A stretch of 64,000 nt of DNA from Teichococcus coralli (GTDB lineage Bacteria > Pseudomonadota > Alphaproteobacteria > Acetobacterales > Acetobacteraceae). The notes beneath the pieces were generated by a model, which was not told the origin of the DNA, searched no databases, and saw only the letters and a list, made by a program, of their open reading frames with translations. The stretch spans positions 62,001 to 126,000 of the forward strand of contig NZ_SNVJ01000010.1 in assembly GCF_009829925.1 (NCBI RefSeq), in the 5' to 3' direction. Numbering within the stretch: the stretch's first letter is position 1; every line of letters begins with the position of its first letter. Made by a program: the position numbers and the translations under genes. Positions 42,437 to 51,407 of the stretch are shown piece after piece.

Positions 42437-42693
42437 GGGACGAAGAGCCTGCCAGGCCTCTGCCGCGATCAGAGCCCGGCCCGGCGACGGACGCGACCTG
42501 CGAGATCTGCTCCCTCCCCGGTCCGGTCACGCAGGGCGATCGTTGAGCCACGCGCAGGCCGGGCGGCCAGCGGCGAGACGCCACGATGCTGCCTCGTCGC
42601 GCGCCGGGTCCCAGCCCTTCCTGAATCCTGATCCTCGCCCTCGCAGGCATATCGGCGTGGGATGGCTGGCGGGCAGTCACGTCCCGTAGCCTG
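42437..42693. other. Gene-free interval
   Basis: About 260 bp after the hydrolase gene, showing no credible coding frame, hairpin or repeat. The next 240 bp contain only a doubtful small ORF. Confidence 0.4.
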
Positions 42694-42933
42694 GTGGTTA
42701 CCCGACCACGCGTCCAAAACTGCCTCCAGGCGCATACGCGGCGCTCACATGAAACGAGCCAGGCCTTCGCCCAGGCAAGCCCGGCGCAGTTCGCATTTGA
42801 AACGCGACTTGCGGCTGGCGCATGCTCGGACGCCGGCAACCCATGGAACATCCCGATGACAAGTTGGCGTGACTGGAACACAGACCGAAAGGCTGTGCTG
42901 ATAGCCGAATCCGCTCCTGTGGTGATGGCATGA
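42694..42933 (+). CDS. Doubtful small ORF overlapping the SDR start
   Basis: A 79-residue frame whose TGA overlaps the ATG of the SDR gene (ATGA), the coupling seen between true genes here. The end of the protein, NPWNIPMTSWRDWNTDRKAVL, looks protein-like, but the N-terminal half does not and the start lacks a ribosome site. It may be the tail of a decayed gene. I recognise no family. Confidence 0.3.
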   Translation: MVTRPRVQNCLQAHTRRSHETSQAFAQASPAQFAFETRLAAGACSDAGNPWNIPMTSWRDWNTDRKAVLIAESAPVVMA

Positions 42934-43715
42934 GCGCCGCGCAGTTGCGGCTGGCAGGGCGGGTTTGCATCGTCACCGGCGCCGCATCCGGCATCGGCCG
43001 GGCCATCGCGCGGCTGTATGCCCGGCAGGGCGCGGCTGTGGTCCTGGCGGACCGCGCGGAGGCGCCGCTGGAAGGCGGCACGCCGACCTTCGGCATGATC
43101 CGCGCGGAGGGCGGCGAGGCCCTGAACTGCCCCACGGACGTGTCGGATGCCGCGCAGGTCGGCGCGCTGCTCGCCGCGACGGTGGAGCGTTTCGGCCGGC
43201 TGGATGTGCTGGTCAACAACGCTTGCATCCGGCATGCCCGCCCGTTGCTGGAGATGGCGGAGGCCGACTGGGAGCGGGTGATGGCGGTCAACCTGAAGGG
43301 CGCTTTCCTCTGCAGCCAGGCAGCCGTGCGGCAGATGCTGACGCAGCCTCCCAGGGAGGAAGTGCGCGGGCGGCTGATCAACCTCTCCTCGCAGCACGGG
43401 ATGATCGCGGCGCCCGATGACATCGCTTATGGCGTCAGCAAGGCCGGCGTGGACTACATGACCCGCCAGGTGGCGGTGGATTACGCCGCCGATGGCATCG
43501 TCTGCAATGCCATCGCACCCGGCAAGATCCAGACCGGCCAGCCCGGTCGCGGGATGGATGCGGCGGTCCTGGACCGCGCCACGCGGCGCACGCCCTGGCC
43601 GCGGCTCGGCCGCCCGCAGGATGTCGCGCAGGCGGCGCTCTTCCTGGCGAGCGACGAGGCCAGCTTCATCACCGGCGCCACCCTGATGGTCGACGGCGGC
43701 TGGATGGCCGCCTAG
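42930..43715 (+). CDS. Short-chain dehydrogenase/reductase
   Basis: A 261-residue classical SDR. The cofactor motif is TGAASGIG (16-23), the structural motif is NNAC in place of NNAG (96-99), and the catalytic Ser153/154, Tyr167 and Lys171 are intact (LSSQHG, YGVSK). The Asp at 41 (VVLADRAE) favours NAD(H) over NADP(H). The C-terminus FITGATLMVDGGWMAA is typical. It is not followed by related genes, and its alcohol or ketone substrate is unknown. Confidence 0.9.
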   Translation: MSAAQLRLAGRVCIVTGAASGIGRAIARLYARQGAAVVLADRAEAPLEGGTPTFGMIRAEGGEALNCPTDVSDAAQVGALLAATVERFGRLDVLVNNACIRHARPLLEMAEADWERVMAVNLKGAFLCSQAAVRQMLTQPPREEVRGRLINLSSQHGMIAAPDDIAYGVSKAGVDYMTRQVAVDYAADGIVCNAIAPGKIQTGQPGRGMDAAVLDRATRRTPWPRLGRPQDVAQAALFLASDEASFITGATLMVDGGWMAA

Positions 43716-43837
43716 GCACCGCCCTGAACCGCACCGATAACCCGTGCGGAAGACCATTGTACCCGCACGGGCCGGTCATCCCGAGGGGAGCCCACCCGGC
43801 CCGCGGCCGACCGGAAGCGGTGAAACCGCCCCCGCCG

Positions 43838-45478
43838 CTATCCCGTGTAGCCCAAGACGCGATCCGTCGCCTGCGCGGCATCGGGCCGCTCCGAGGCCGG
43901 GCCGTAGCCGCCGCCGCCGGAGGTTTCCAGCCGGATGATGTCGCCGCGCAGCAGCCGCAGGTTGTTCACCTTGGAGCCGAGTGCCCGGCGCTCGCCATCG
44001 CGGATCAGCCACAGGCGGCCCTCGCGGCCCGGCTCTCCGCCTTCGAGGCCGTAGGGGCGGAACCTGAAGCGTTCGCCATTGGCCGTGAAGACAGCCTCCG
44101 GGCAGTCCACCCGCCATTCCCGGAACAGGCCCAGCCCGCCGCGGTGCCGGCCCGCGCCACCCGAGCCGGGCAGCAGGCCATAGGCGGTGATGCTGAGCGG
44201 CAGCTCGCTTTCGATCATCTCGGCCGGGATGTTGGAATTGTTGTGCATGCCGTAGGTGTAGCCGTTCAGGCCGTCCATGTCGGCATGGGCGCCGCTGCCG
44301 CCCACCTCGATCTCCACCAGGACGCCGCGCTCGCCAGTTTCCGCGACGGTCTGGAACGAGCAGACATAGCTCACGCCGTAATAGGCGGCGGGCACGCGGC
44401 CGGGCACGGCCTTGTGGAGCGCCCCCAGCAAGGTGGTGGCCAGGCGATGGCCGACGGCGATGCGGTTCGCGACCGGGGCGGGGTGCCGTGCGTTCACCAC
44501 CGTGCCTTCCGGAGCGATCACGCGCACCGGGCGGTAGCACCCCGCATTGGGCGCGATCTCCGTATCCGCGATCGCCATGATGGCGAAGGAAACGGCGGAG
44601 CCGGAGGAGGCGAGCGTGGCGTTCACCGGCCCCAGCACCTGCGGGCCGCAGCCCGACAGGTCCACCACGATCTCCTCGCCCCGCACCTCGACCGCGGCAT
44701 GGATGCGGATCGGCGCCTCGGTGATCCCGTCGTCGTCCAGGAAGTCCTCAAACTCGTAGCGTCCGTCGGGAATGCGGCCGATCATGGCGCGCATGGCGCG
44801 CTCCGACCCGTCGAGGATGCGGGCGCAGGCCTCCACCAGGGTTTCGGCCCCGAAGCGCGCGGCGATGCGCTGGAGGTTGGCCTCGCCCACCGAAAGGGAG
44901 GCGAGCTGCGCCTGCAGGTCGCCCCACAGCATGTCCGGCCGGCGGACGTTCTGGCGCATCATCGCCAGCAGGTCGTCGTTCAGCCGGCCGCGGCGCACGA
45001 GCTTCAGCGGCGGGATGCGCAGCCCCTCCTGGAACACCTCCGTGGCGGTCGCGGCATAGCTGCCGGCCGCCATGCCGCCCATGTCCAGGTGGTGGCACAG
45101 CGTGCCCACGATGGCGACGCGCCGGCCCTCCACGAAAACCGGGCGGAAGGCCAGGATGTCCGGGATATGCTGGCCGCCGCAGTAGGGATCGTTGGTGATG
45201 ACCACGTCGCCCTCCTCCCACCGCTCCAGCGGCAGGAAGTCCCGCACTACGGTCAGCAGGCCCGTGCTCATGGAGTTGAGGTGCTGCGGGATGCGCGCGG
45301 ACTGGGCGACGTTGTAGCCATGGCAGTCGAAGATGGCCGTCGAATAGTCCAGCAGCTCCCGCACCACGGTGGAGCGGCTGGTGCGCCACACCGTCACGTC
45401 CATCTCCGCCGCCGCGGCGGTCAGCGCATTGCGCAGGATCTCCAGCCCGACGGGCCCCAGTTCATCAGCCTTGCTCAT
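43838..45478 (-). CDS. hyuB: Hydantoinase B/oxoprolinase family protein (HyuB)
   Basis: A 546-residue subunit of the ATP-dependent hydantoinase/5-oxoprolinase group. Typical stretches are LEILRNALTAAAAEMDVTVWRTSRSTVVRELLDYSTAIFD, VITNDPYCGGQHIPDI and NAGCYRPVRVIAPEGTVVNARHPAPV. It overlaps the HyuA gene by ATGA, so the pair is made together. With the D-glutamate-cyclase family gene upstream, opening of 5-oxoproline to glutamate is the most natural reading, while hydantoins or acetophenone-type carboxylation remain possible for this fold. Confidence 0.9.
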   Translation of the reverse strand: MSKADELGPVGLEILRNALTAAAAEMDVTVWRTSRSTVVRELLDYSTAIFDCHGYNVAQSARIPQHLNSMSTGLLTVVRDFLPLERWEEGDVVITNDPYCGGQHIPDILAFRPVFVEGRRVAIVGTLCHHLDMGGMAAGSYAATATEVFQEGLRIPPLKLVRRGRLNDDLLAMMRQNVRRPDMLWGDLQAQLASLSVGEANLQRIAARFGAETLVEACARILDGSERAMRAMIGRIPDGRYEFEDFLDDDGITEAPIRIHAAVEVRGEEIVVDLSGCGPQVLGPVNATLASSGSAVSFAIMAIADTEIAPNAGCYRPVRVIAPEGTVVNARHPAPVANRIAVGHRLATTLLGALHKAVPGRVPAAYYGVSYVCSFQTVAETGERGVLVEIEVGGSGAHADMDGLNGYTYGMHNNSNIPAEMIESELPLSITAYGLLPGSGGAGRHRGGLGLFREWRVDCPEAVFTANGERFRFRPYGLEGGEPGREGRLWLIRDGERRALGSKVNNLRLLRGDIIRLETSGGGGYGPASERPDAAQATDRVLGYTG

Positions 45479-47526
45479 GCCGTGATCCTCCGCGCGATCA
45501 GCGCCCCCTCGGGACCGGGCGCGCAGCGCCAGCCCTCGGCAACAAAGACGGTGGTGTATTCCTCCTCGATCAGCGCGGGGCCTTCCACGGCGTCGCGGAG
45601 CTGTTCCCGCTGGTGCACGGCGACGCGCCGCGCCGCGCCGGAAAGCCAGACCTCGCGCGCCGCGGTCGGACGGTCGGCGCCGGCGCCCGGCGCCCGGCGC
45701 GCCTCGGCGCGCGGCAGCAGGCCGGTCGCGGTCAGGCGCAGCGCCACCAGTTCCACGGCGGCGTCCGGGTTGGCGTAGGAGAAGCGCCGGGCATGGATGG
45801 CGTGGAACGCCTCCAGCAGGCGCTCCAGCGCCGACGGCTCTGCCGCCGCCTCCGGCCAGGGCACCACCAGTTCAAAGGCCTGGCCACGATAGCGCAGATC
45901 GGCGGAAACGGCGAAGCGGCGCTCCGCCTGCGGCACTCCATCAGCCTCCAGCAGGGCCTCGCCCTGGGCGCGAAGCTGCTCCAGCGCGGCGGCGATGCCG
46001 GGCAGGCTTTCCACCGCCGCCGGCATCACCCGGCTGCGCGCGACGTCATGGACGATGTCGGAATGCAGGATGCCGAAGGCCGAGAAGGTGCTGGCATCCG
46101 CCGGGAAGATGACCTCCGGCACACCCAGTTCCTCCGCCACCGGAATGGCGTGCAGGCCGCCGGCGCCGCCGAAGGAGAGAATGGAGAAGGCACGGGGGTC
46201 CAGGCCCTTCTCGAACAGGCTCAGCCGGGCGGCGGAAGCCAGTCCGGCATTGGTCACGGCCAGGATGCCCTCCGCCGTCTCGGCCGGCGCCAGGCCGAGC
46301 GGCCTTCCGACCTCCCGTGCGATGGCCTCCTCCGCGGCCGCCCGGTCCAGCGGCATGGCGCCGCCCAGGAAGAAACGCGGGTCGAGCAGCCCCAGGGCGA
46401 CGTTCGCATCCGTCACCGTCGGCTCCATGCCGCCGCGCGCGTAGCACACCGGGCCAGGGCGCGAGCCGGCGCTGCGGGGGCCGGCGCGCAGCCGCCCCGC
46501 ATCGTCCACCGCCGCGATCGAGCCGCCGCCGGCGCCGATCGTGCGGATCTCGATCATCGGCAGCCGCACGGGGAGCCGGTCGATCTCCCCCTGGGTCATC
46601 TGGGTCACGGCGCCGTCCTGCACGACGCAGATGTCGAAGCTGGTGCCGCCCATGTCGGCGCCGAGAAGATTGGGCCGGTCCAGCGCCTGCGCCATCCGCA
46701 AGGTGGCGAGCGCGCCGCCGCTGGGGCCGGAGAGCAGCAGGCGGGCCGGCTGCAGCGCGGCCATGCCGGCGCTGCACACGCCGCCGTTCGACTGCACGAG
46801 CAGCAGCCTGGCCTTCAGCCCCGCCTCGGCCATGCGCGCGGCGAGGCGCTCCAGATAGGCGCCGACCACCGGCATCAGCAGCGCGTTCAGCACCGTGGTG
46901 GAGGAGCGCTCGTATTCCCGGATCTCCGGGCTGATCTCGGAGGAGATGCAGACCGGCACGCCGGGCAGCGCGGCGCGCAGGCCTTCCGCGAGGGCCTCCT
47001 CATGCGCCGGGTTCACATGCGCGTTCAGCAGGCAGATGGCCACCGCCTCGGCGCCGAGCCCGCGCAGCCTGGCGGCCAGCCCGCCGGCGGCATCCGGCGC
47101 CAGCGGCGCCTCGACGCTGCCATCGGCGCGCATGCGCTCCGCCACGCCGAGGCGGCGGTCGCGCGGGATCAGCGGCGGTTCGTGGCGCGGCTTCAGCGCG
47201 TAGATCTCGCGGCGGGTATGGCGGCCGATCTCCAGCACATCCTCGAAGCCCGCCGTCGTCACCAGCACGCCGCGCGGCAGCCGCCGCTCCAGCACGGCGT
47301 TGGTGGCGATGGTCGTGCCATGCAGCAGGAGCCGGATGTCGGAAAGGGCGAAGCCAAAGCGCTGCGCCGCCTCGGCGATCCCCGTCATCAAACCGATGGA
47401 GGGGTCTTCGGGCGTCGTCGGCGTCTTCAGGCTGCGCAGGGCGAAGCTGCGCTCGTCCAGGATCTGCAGATCGGTGAAGGTGCCTCCGATATCGATGCCG
47501 ATCCGGATAAAGGGGCTGTGTGGCAA
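45475..47526 (-). CDS. hyuA: Hydantoinase A/oxoprolinase family protein (HyuA)
   Basis: A 683-residue ATP-binding partner of HyuB: IRIGIDIGGTFTDLQIL at the N-terminus, LLHGTTIATNAVLE, EYERSSTTVLNALLMPVVGAYL and LGADMGGTSFDICVV are all family marks. The start is uncertain. No in-frame ATG precedes the family start; I used the TTG at 47526, whereas a GTG at 47604 would add 26 residues. The upstream gene ends the 124-bp gap with a DUF1445 protein. The enzyme is cytoplasmic. Confidence 0.88.
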   Translation of the reverse strand: MPHSPFIRIGIDIGGTFTDLQILDERSFALRSLKTPTTPEDPSIGLMTGIAEAAQRFGFALSDIRLLLHGTTIATNAVLERRLPRGVLVTTAGFEDVLEIGRHTRREIYALKPRHEPPLIPRDRRLGVAERMRADGSVEAPLAPDAAGGLAARLRGLGAEAVAICLLNAHVNPAHEEALAEGLRAALPGVPVCISSEISPEIREYERSSTTVLNALLMPVVGAYLERLAARMAEAGLKARLLLVQSNGGVCSAGMAALQPARLLLSGPSGGALATLRMAQALDRPNLLGADMGGTSFDICVVQDGAVTQMTQGEIDRLPVRLPMIEIRTIGAGGGSIAAVDDAGRLRAGPRSAGSRPGPVCYARGGMEPTVTDANVALGLLDPRFFLGGAMPLDRAAAEEAIAREVGRPLGLAPAETAEGILAVTNAGLASAARLSLFEKGLDPRAFSILSFGGAGGLHAIPVAEELGVPEVIFPADASTFSAFGILHSDIVHDVARSRVMPAAVESLPGIAAALEQLRAQGEALLEADGVPQAERRFAVSADLRYRGQAFELVVPWPEAAAEPSALERLLEAFHAIHARRFSYANPDAAVELVALRLTATGLLPRAEARRAPGAGADRPTAAREVWLSGAARRVAVHQREQLRDAVEGPALIEEEYTTVFVAEGWRCAPGPEGALIARRITA

Positions 47527-47649
47527 GGGCTTATCCGGCCTCCGGCAGACGGTTGGCGGTGAATGGATGACGTGCGGGCGAAGAAAACCCGCATGCCGCA
47601 GCACGGGTGAGGCTCAGCCTAGCACCGGCGCCACGTCCGGCGGAATCCG

Positions 47650-48444
47650 TCAGAAGACGGCGAGCCGGGAATTCAGCAGATCCGTCACCAGCATGTGGCC
47701 GGGCGCGTGCGTGATGCAGAAGGAAGGCCGGCAGGCCGCGACAACGGTTTGCGGCGTGACGCCGCAGGCCCAGAACAGCGGCAACTCGTCCGGCATCAGC
47801 GTCAGCGGCTGCCCGGCAAGCAGCTTGTCCAGGTCCACCCCGATCAGTTCCGGCTTGCCGATATGCACGGGCGCACCGTGCACGGCGGGGAAGCGGGAGG
47901 TGATCTGGATGGCGCGGATGGCTTCCGCAGGTCGGAAGGCGCGCATGGAGACCGCCATCGGTCCCTGAAACCGCCCGGAGGGCGTGCAGGCGATGTTGGT
48001 GCGGTAGACCGGGACGGGCGTGTTGTTCGCGATGTGCCGCATCTCCAGCCCGTCGGCGGCCAGCGCCTCCTCGAAGGAATGCGAGCAGCCGAGCAGAAAG
48101 GAAACGAGGTCCTCACGCCAGTGCTCGCGCAGGTCCTCCACCTCCGCCACCATCTCTCCGTCTTTCCAGATGCGGTAGCGGGGCAGGTCCGTGCGGATAT
48201 CGATATCGCGGCCCAGGGTGGGCAGGGCGGGATCGCCCGGCTCGGAGCTGGCGAGCAACGGGCAGGGGCGGGGGTTCAGCGCGCAGAAGCGCTGGAAGTC
48301 GGCCGCGTATTCCCGGGGAAGGATGGCGAGGTTCGCCTGGACATGGCCTGGCGCAAGGCCCTGCGTGACGCCGCGCAGCGCACCCCGGCGCGCGCGCTGC
48401 CGGACGTCCCAGCCTGTCTCGCGCAACGATGACGCATGGTCCAT
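47650..48444 (-). CDS. D-glutamate cyclase family protein (DUF1445, YcsI-like)
   Basis: A 264-residue protein of the DUF1445 family, with the conserved [15 protein letters not shown] near residue 30, [21 protein letters not shown] near 150 and [11 protein letters not shown] near 226. The domain is related to mammalian D-glutamate cyclase, which interconverts D-glutamate and 5-oxo-D-proline; bacterial single-domain members are often listed as putative hydro-lyases. Its place directly upstream of HyuA and HyuB supports a 5-oxoproline-related role. Activity is inferred. Confidence 0.85.
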   Translation of the reverse strand: MDHASSLRETGWDVRQRARRGALRGVTQGLAPGHVQANLAILPREYAADFQRFCALNPRPCPLLASSEPGDPALPTLGRDIDIRTDLPRYRIWKDGEMVAEVEDLREHWREDLVSFLLGCSHSFEEALAADGLEMRHIANNTPVPVYRTNIACTPSGRFQGPMAVSMRAFRPAEAIRAIQITSRFPAVHGAPVHIGKPELIGVDLDKLLAGQPLTLMPDELPLFWACGVTPQTVVAACRPSFCITHAPGHMLVTDLLNSRLAVF

Positions 48445-48510
48445 CGGGATCCCCTTTCACCGGCTGCCGGAACGATCATCGCAGCCTCCGGGCGCAGGCA
48501 TGTCTAATCT

Positions 48511-49458
48511 TCATTTTGGATCACGCGATAGATTTTCCTTATCGGCAACCGCCGCAGCATTCTCAGCGCCCTCAATTTGCGCAGCGATTTCGCAGGCCAA
48601 GCCTGCCACCAGCCCCGCCAGGTAACTGTCGGGCTTCCGCAGGTAGCTGACCTGGAAGTTCACCGGCGGCAGGACGACATCTTCAACCTCCAGCAGCCGG
48701 AGCCGCCCCTCGGCCAGCTCCCGTCGCACCATGACGGGCTGCATCACGCTGATGCCGACGCCATCCAGCGCCAGCCGCACCATGGTCGTCACGGAGGCGC
48801 TGCCCCACAGGCGCAGACCGGACGCGTCCGTGCGCGCGAAGGCCTGCCGCAACTCGGCCGAGACCGAGGTGTGGTGCGGGAAGCTGAGCAGCGGCCAGCG
48901 CGTCAGCTCCGACAGCCGCAGAGGACGGTCCGGCAGGCCGAGATCCGGTCGTGCGATCCAGCCCAGGGGAAAGCCGCAGAGCGGCTGGTTCACGGCCCGG
49001 GGGTCGTCCACCGCGTCCACCAGCATGGCGATGTCGATGGCGCCGGAGAGAAGCTGCTCCCGCAGGGCCGGCGTGATGTCCACCACCATGTCCAGCACCA
49101 GCGAGGGATAGGTGGCGGCGATCCGTTCCACCAGCCGGGGCAGAAGGATGTGGACCAGCGTCTCGGAAAGCCCCAGCCGAAGAGCGCCCTGCACAACCGC
49201 CGGATGCGCCACGGAGCGAAGCATTTCGCCACGCAGCTCCAACATCTGCTCGGCGTAGCGCAAAAGCGTTGCGCCCTCAGGCGTGAGGGTGGCGCGGCGC
49301 TGGCGCGGCTGGAACAACGTGACGCCCAGATCCTGCTCAAGCTGCTGGATGCGGGCCGAGACGGCGGGCTGGGTGGTGTGGAGCCTGGCGGCCGCGGCCC
49401 GGAAGCCGCCGAGATGCGCCACCCAGACGAAGGTCTCAAGGGAGCGGAGATCGCGCAT
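48511..49458 (-). CDS. LysR family transcriptional regulator
   Basis: A 315-residue LysR protein with HTH RDLRSLETFVWVAHLGGFRAAAARLHTTQPAVSARIQQLE at its N-terminus and an effector domain from about 90. The ATG at 49458 fits the family start; the frame runs open further upstream without meaning. It precedes the D-glutamate-cyclase/HyuAB genes on the same strand and is divergent from the TRAP operon at 49684. A GATA-TATC dyad overlaps its last codons (48527-48543), a possible operator for the genes downstream. Confidence 0.9.
   Translation of the reverse strand: MRDLRSLETFVWVAHLGGFRAAAARLHTTQPAVSARIQQLEQDLGVTLFQPRQRRATLTPEGATLLRYAEQMLELRGEMLRSVAHPAVVQGALRLGLSETLVHILLPRLVERIAATYPSLVLDMVVDITPALREQLLSGAIDIAMLVDAVDDPRAVNQPLCGFPLGWIARPDLGLPDRPLRLSELTRWPLLSFPHHTSVSAELRQAFARTDASGLRLWGSASVTTMVRLALDGVGISVMQPVMVRRELAEGRLRLLEVEDVVLPPVNFQVSYLRKPDSYLAGLVAGLACEIAAQIEGAENAAAVADKENLSRDPK
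48527..48543. promoter_or_regulatory. Possible LysR box (GATAG-N7-TTATC)
   Basis: GATAGATTTTCCTTATC fits T-N11-A and has GATA/TATC arms. It lies within the last codons of the LysR gene and 83 bp upstream of the D-glutamate-cyclase family gene. Its shape and relation to neighbours match the cleaner site at 55951-55967. Confidence 0.4.
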
Positions 49459-49683
49459 GCGCCAGCTTATGGCGCCGCCCCAGGGCTGTAAATCTGGCTG
49501 GCGCTCCTTCGCAGGGCCAGCGCCGCGAAGCGTGGCGACAGACAGCGGTGGTGCGCGGTCCACTCCTCTCTTGTCTCTTGCGTACCCGTCCTTTTCGGTG
49601 CGAGCATTCCGCTGCCTTGCGGCTGGCTGCGGCCAGCGAAGAAGCCATAACGATAAACGCAATCACCACTGAGGGATGCTCAC

Positions 49684-50739
49684 GTGAAAAAGCGTGTTCT
49701 GCTCGGCGCCGCGCTGGCGGCGCTCCTTCCGTTGCTCGGACGCGCCGCGGCGCAGGATCTGCCGAAGCTGCAATTCAAGGCAGTGGGCCTCAACGGCCCG
49801 ACGGTCGCCTCCACCGTGGACGAGATCCCTTTCTGGCGGAACACCATCCCGCAGGCCTCCAACGGCGCGATCACGGTGGACATCACGCCGCTGGACCAGA
49901 TGGGCATCGACGACAAGACGATGCTGCGTCTCCTGAAGCTGGGCGTGATGGACTTCGCGAGCATGGACATCTCGAAGATGGCCGGCGACGATCCGCGCTT
50001 CGAGGGGTGCGACCTCGCCGGGCTGACGCTGGAGCCGGACAAGGCGCGGGCGGCCTGCAAGGCCTGGGCCCCGGTGCTCGACCAGCAGATGCAGAAGAAC
50101 TGGAACGCGAAACTGCTCGCCATCGGCGGCAACCCGCCGCAGGTCTTCTGGTGCCGCTCCGCCATTGGCGGCCTCGACGACCTGAAGGGCAAGAAGGTGC
50201 GCGTCTTCAACAACACGATGCGCGACTTCCTGCAGGGCGTCGGCGCTACGGCGGTCAGCATGGCCTTCGCGGAAGTGGTGCCCGCGCTCAACAACGGCGT
50301 GGTGGACTGCGCCGTGACCGGCAGCCTTTCCGGCAACACCGCCGGCTGGACCGAGGTGACGAAGTCGATCTACCCGATGTCGCTCGGCTGGAGCATCAAC
50401 GCGCTCGCCGTCAACCTCAAGACCTGGAACAGCATGGACCCGAAGGTGCAGGCCTTCTTCCTCGAGCAGATGAAGGCCTATGAGGACAAGATGTGGGAGA
50501 CGGTGCGGCAGGCGACCGCCCAGGCCGAGACCTGCAACACCGGCCGGCAGCCCTGCACCATGGGCAAGCCGGCGGACATGAAAATCCTGGAGGTGACGCC
50601 CGAGGAGGAGGCGAAGCGCAAGAGCCTCGTTGAAGGCCCGGTGCTGTCCAACTGGGCGAAGCGCTGCGGCACCGAATGCGCCCAGGCGTGGAACGAGAAG
50701 GTGGGGCCCGTCGTCGGGTTGAAGGCGCCGGTGCGCTGA
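49684..50739 (+). CDS. TRAP transporter substrate-binding protein, DctP family
   Basis: A 351-residue periplasmic protein; signal VLLGAALAALLPLLGRAAAQ, then the DctP marks KGKKVRVFNNTMRDFLQGVGA with the ligand-binding Arg, SMAFAEVVPALNNGVVDC and SIYPMSLGWSINALAV. It starts at GTG (49684) after GAGGG. It has six Cys in the mature part, more than usual for the family. It is the first gene of a DctP-DctQ-DctM operon divergent from the LysR gene. The neighbouring amidase and HyuAB genes suggest a nitrogen-containing carboxylate as ligand. Confidence 0.9.
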   Translation: MKKRVLLGAALAALLPLLGRAAAQDLPKLQFKAVGLNGPTVASTVDEIPFWRNTIPQASNGAITVDITPLDQMGIDDKTMLRLLKLGVMDFASMDISKMAGDDPRFEGCDLAGLTLEPDKARAACKAWAPVLDQQMQKNWNAKLLAIGGNPPQVFWCRSAIGGLDDLKGKKVRVFNNTMRDFLQGVGATAVSMAFAEVVPALNNGVVDCAVTGSLSGNTAGWTEVTKSIYPMSLGWSINALAVNLKTWNSMDPKVQAFFLEQMKAYEDKMWETVRQATAQAETCNTGRQPCTMGKPADMKILEVTPEEEAKRKSLVEGPVLSNWAKRCGTECAQAWNEKVGPVVGLKAPVR

Positions 50740-50810
50740 CGCATCCGGCATCCCGGCACGGCGGAGGCGCGCCGTGCCCGCTTTCACCCCGGCCCGAAGG
50801 GAGATGGTGC

Positions 50811-51407
50811 GTGCAGGCTGTGATGAAGGTCGCCTCCTACGTGGCGAGGGCGGGCGTCTGGCTGGGCGGCGTGCTGATCCTTCTCGCCGCCGTCCTGATC
50901 GGCGTTGACGTGGTGCTGCGCCAGGTCTTCACGACCTCGATCGGCGGCGCCGACGAGCTCGCCGGCTATGCGCTGGCGATCGGCACCGCCTGGGCGCTGG
51001 CGGCGGCGCTGCTGGATCGCGCCCATATCCGGATCGATTCGCTCTACCTGATGTTTCCCTCGCCGTTCCGCGCGGCCTGCGACCTTCTGGGCCTGGCGCT
51101 CATGGTCGGCTTCTTCGCCCTGGTCTGCTGGCACGGCCTCGGCGTGATGGAGCAATCCTGGACCTCCGGCTCGCGCAGCCAGTCAGCGCTGCAGATCCCC
51201 GTCGTGGTGCCGCAGCTGCTCTGGGTCATCGGCCTCGGCACCTTTGTGGCCATCGGGGCGGCGGTGTTCCTGCTGGCCCTGCTGCGCCTCCTCACCGGCG
51301 ACCGCGCCAGCGCCGGGCGGATGATCGGGACCCGCTCGGCCGAAGAGGACATTGAGGAGGAACTGCAATCCGCGGAAACGCGGCGGATGAAGGCGGGCGC
51401 CCCATGA
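50811..51407 (+). CDS. dctQ: TRAP transporter small membrane subunit (DctQ)
   Basis: A 198-residue protein with four membrane segments at about 13-35, 45-65, 82-105 and 125-150 and a charged C-terminal tail. IGGADELAGYALAIGTAWALAAALLDRAHIRIDSL is the standard DctQ pattern. It begins at GTG 50811 behind AAGGGAG, or at the ATG 12 bases later. The stop overlaps the DctM start by ATGA. Confidence 0.88.
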   Translation: MQAVMKVASYVARAGVWLGGVLILLAAVLIGVDVVLRQVFTTSIGGADELAGYALAIGTAWALAAALLDRAHIRIDSLYLMFPSPFRAACDLLGLALMVGFFALVCWHGLGVMEQSWTSGSRSQSALQIPVVVPQLLWVIGLGTFVAIGAAVFLLALLRLLTGDRASAGRMIGTRSAEEDIEEELQSAETRRMKAGAP

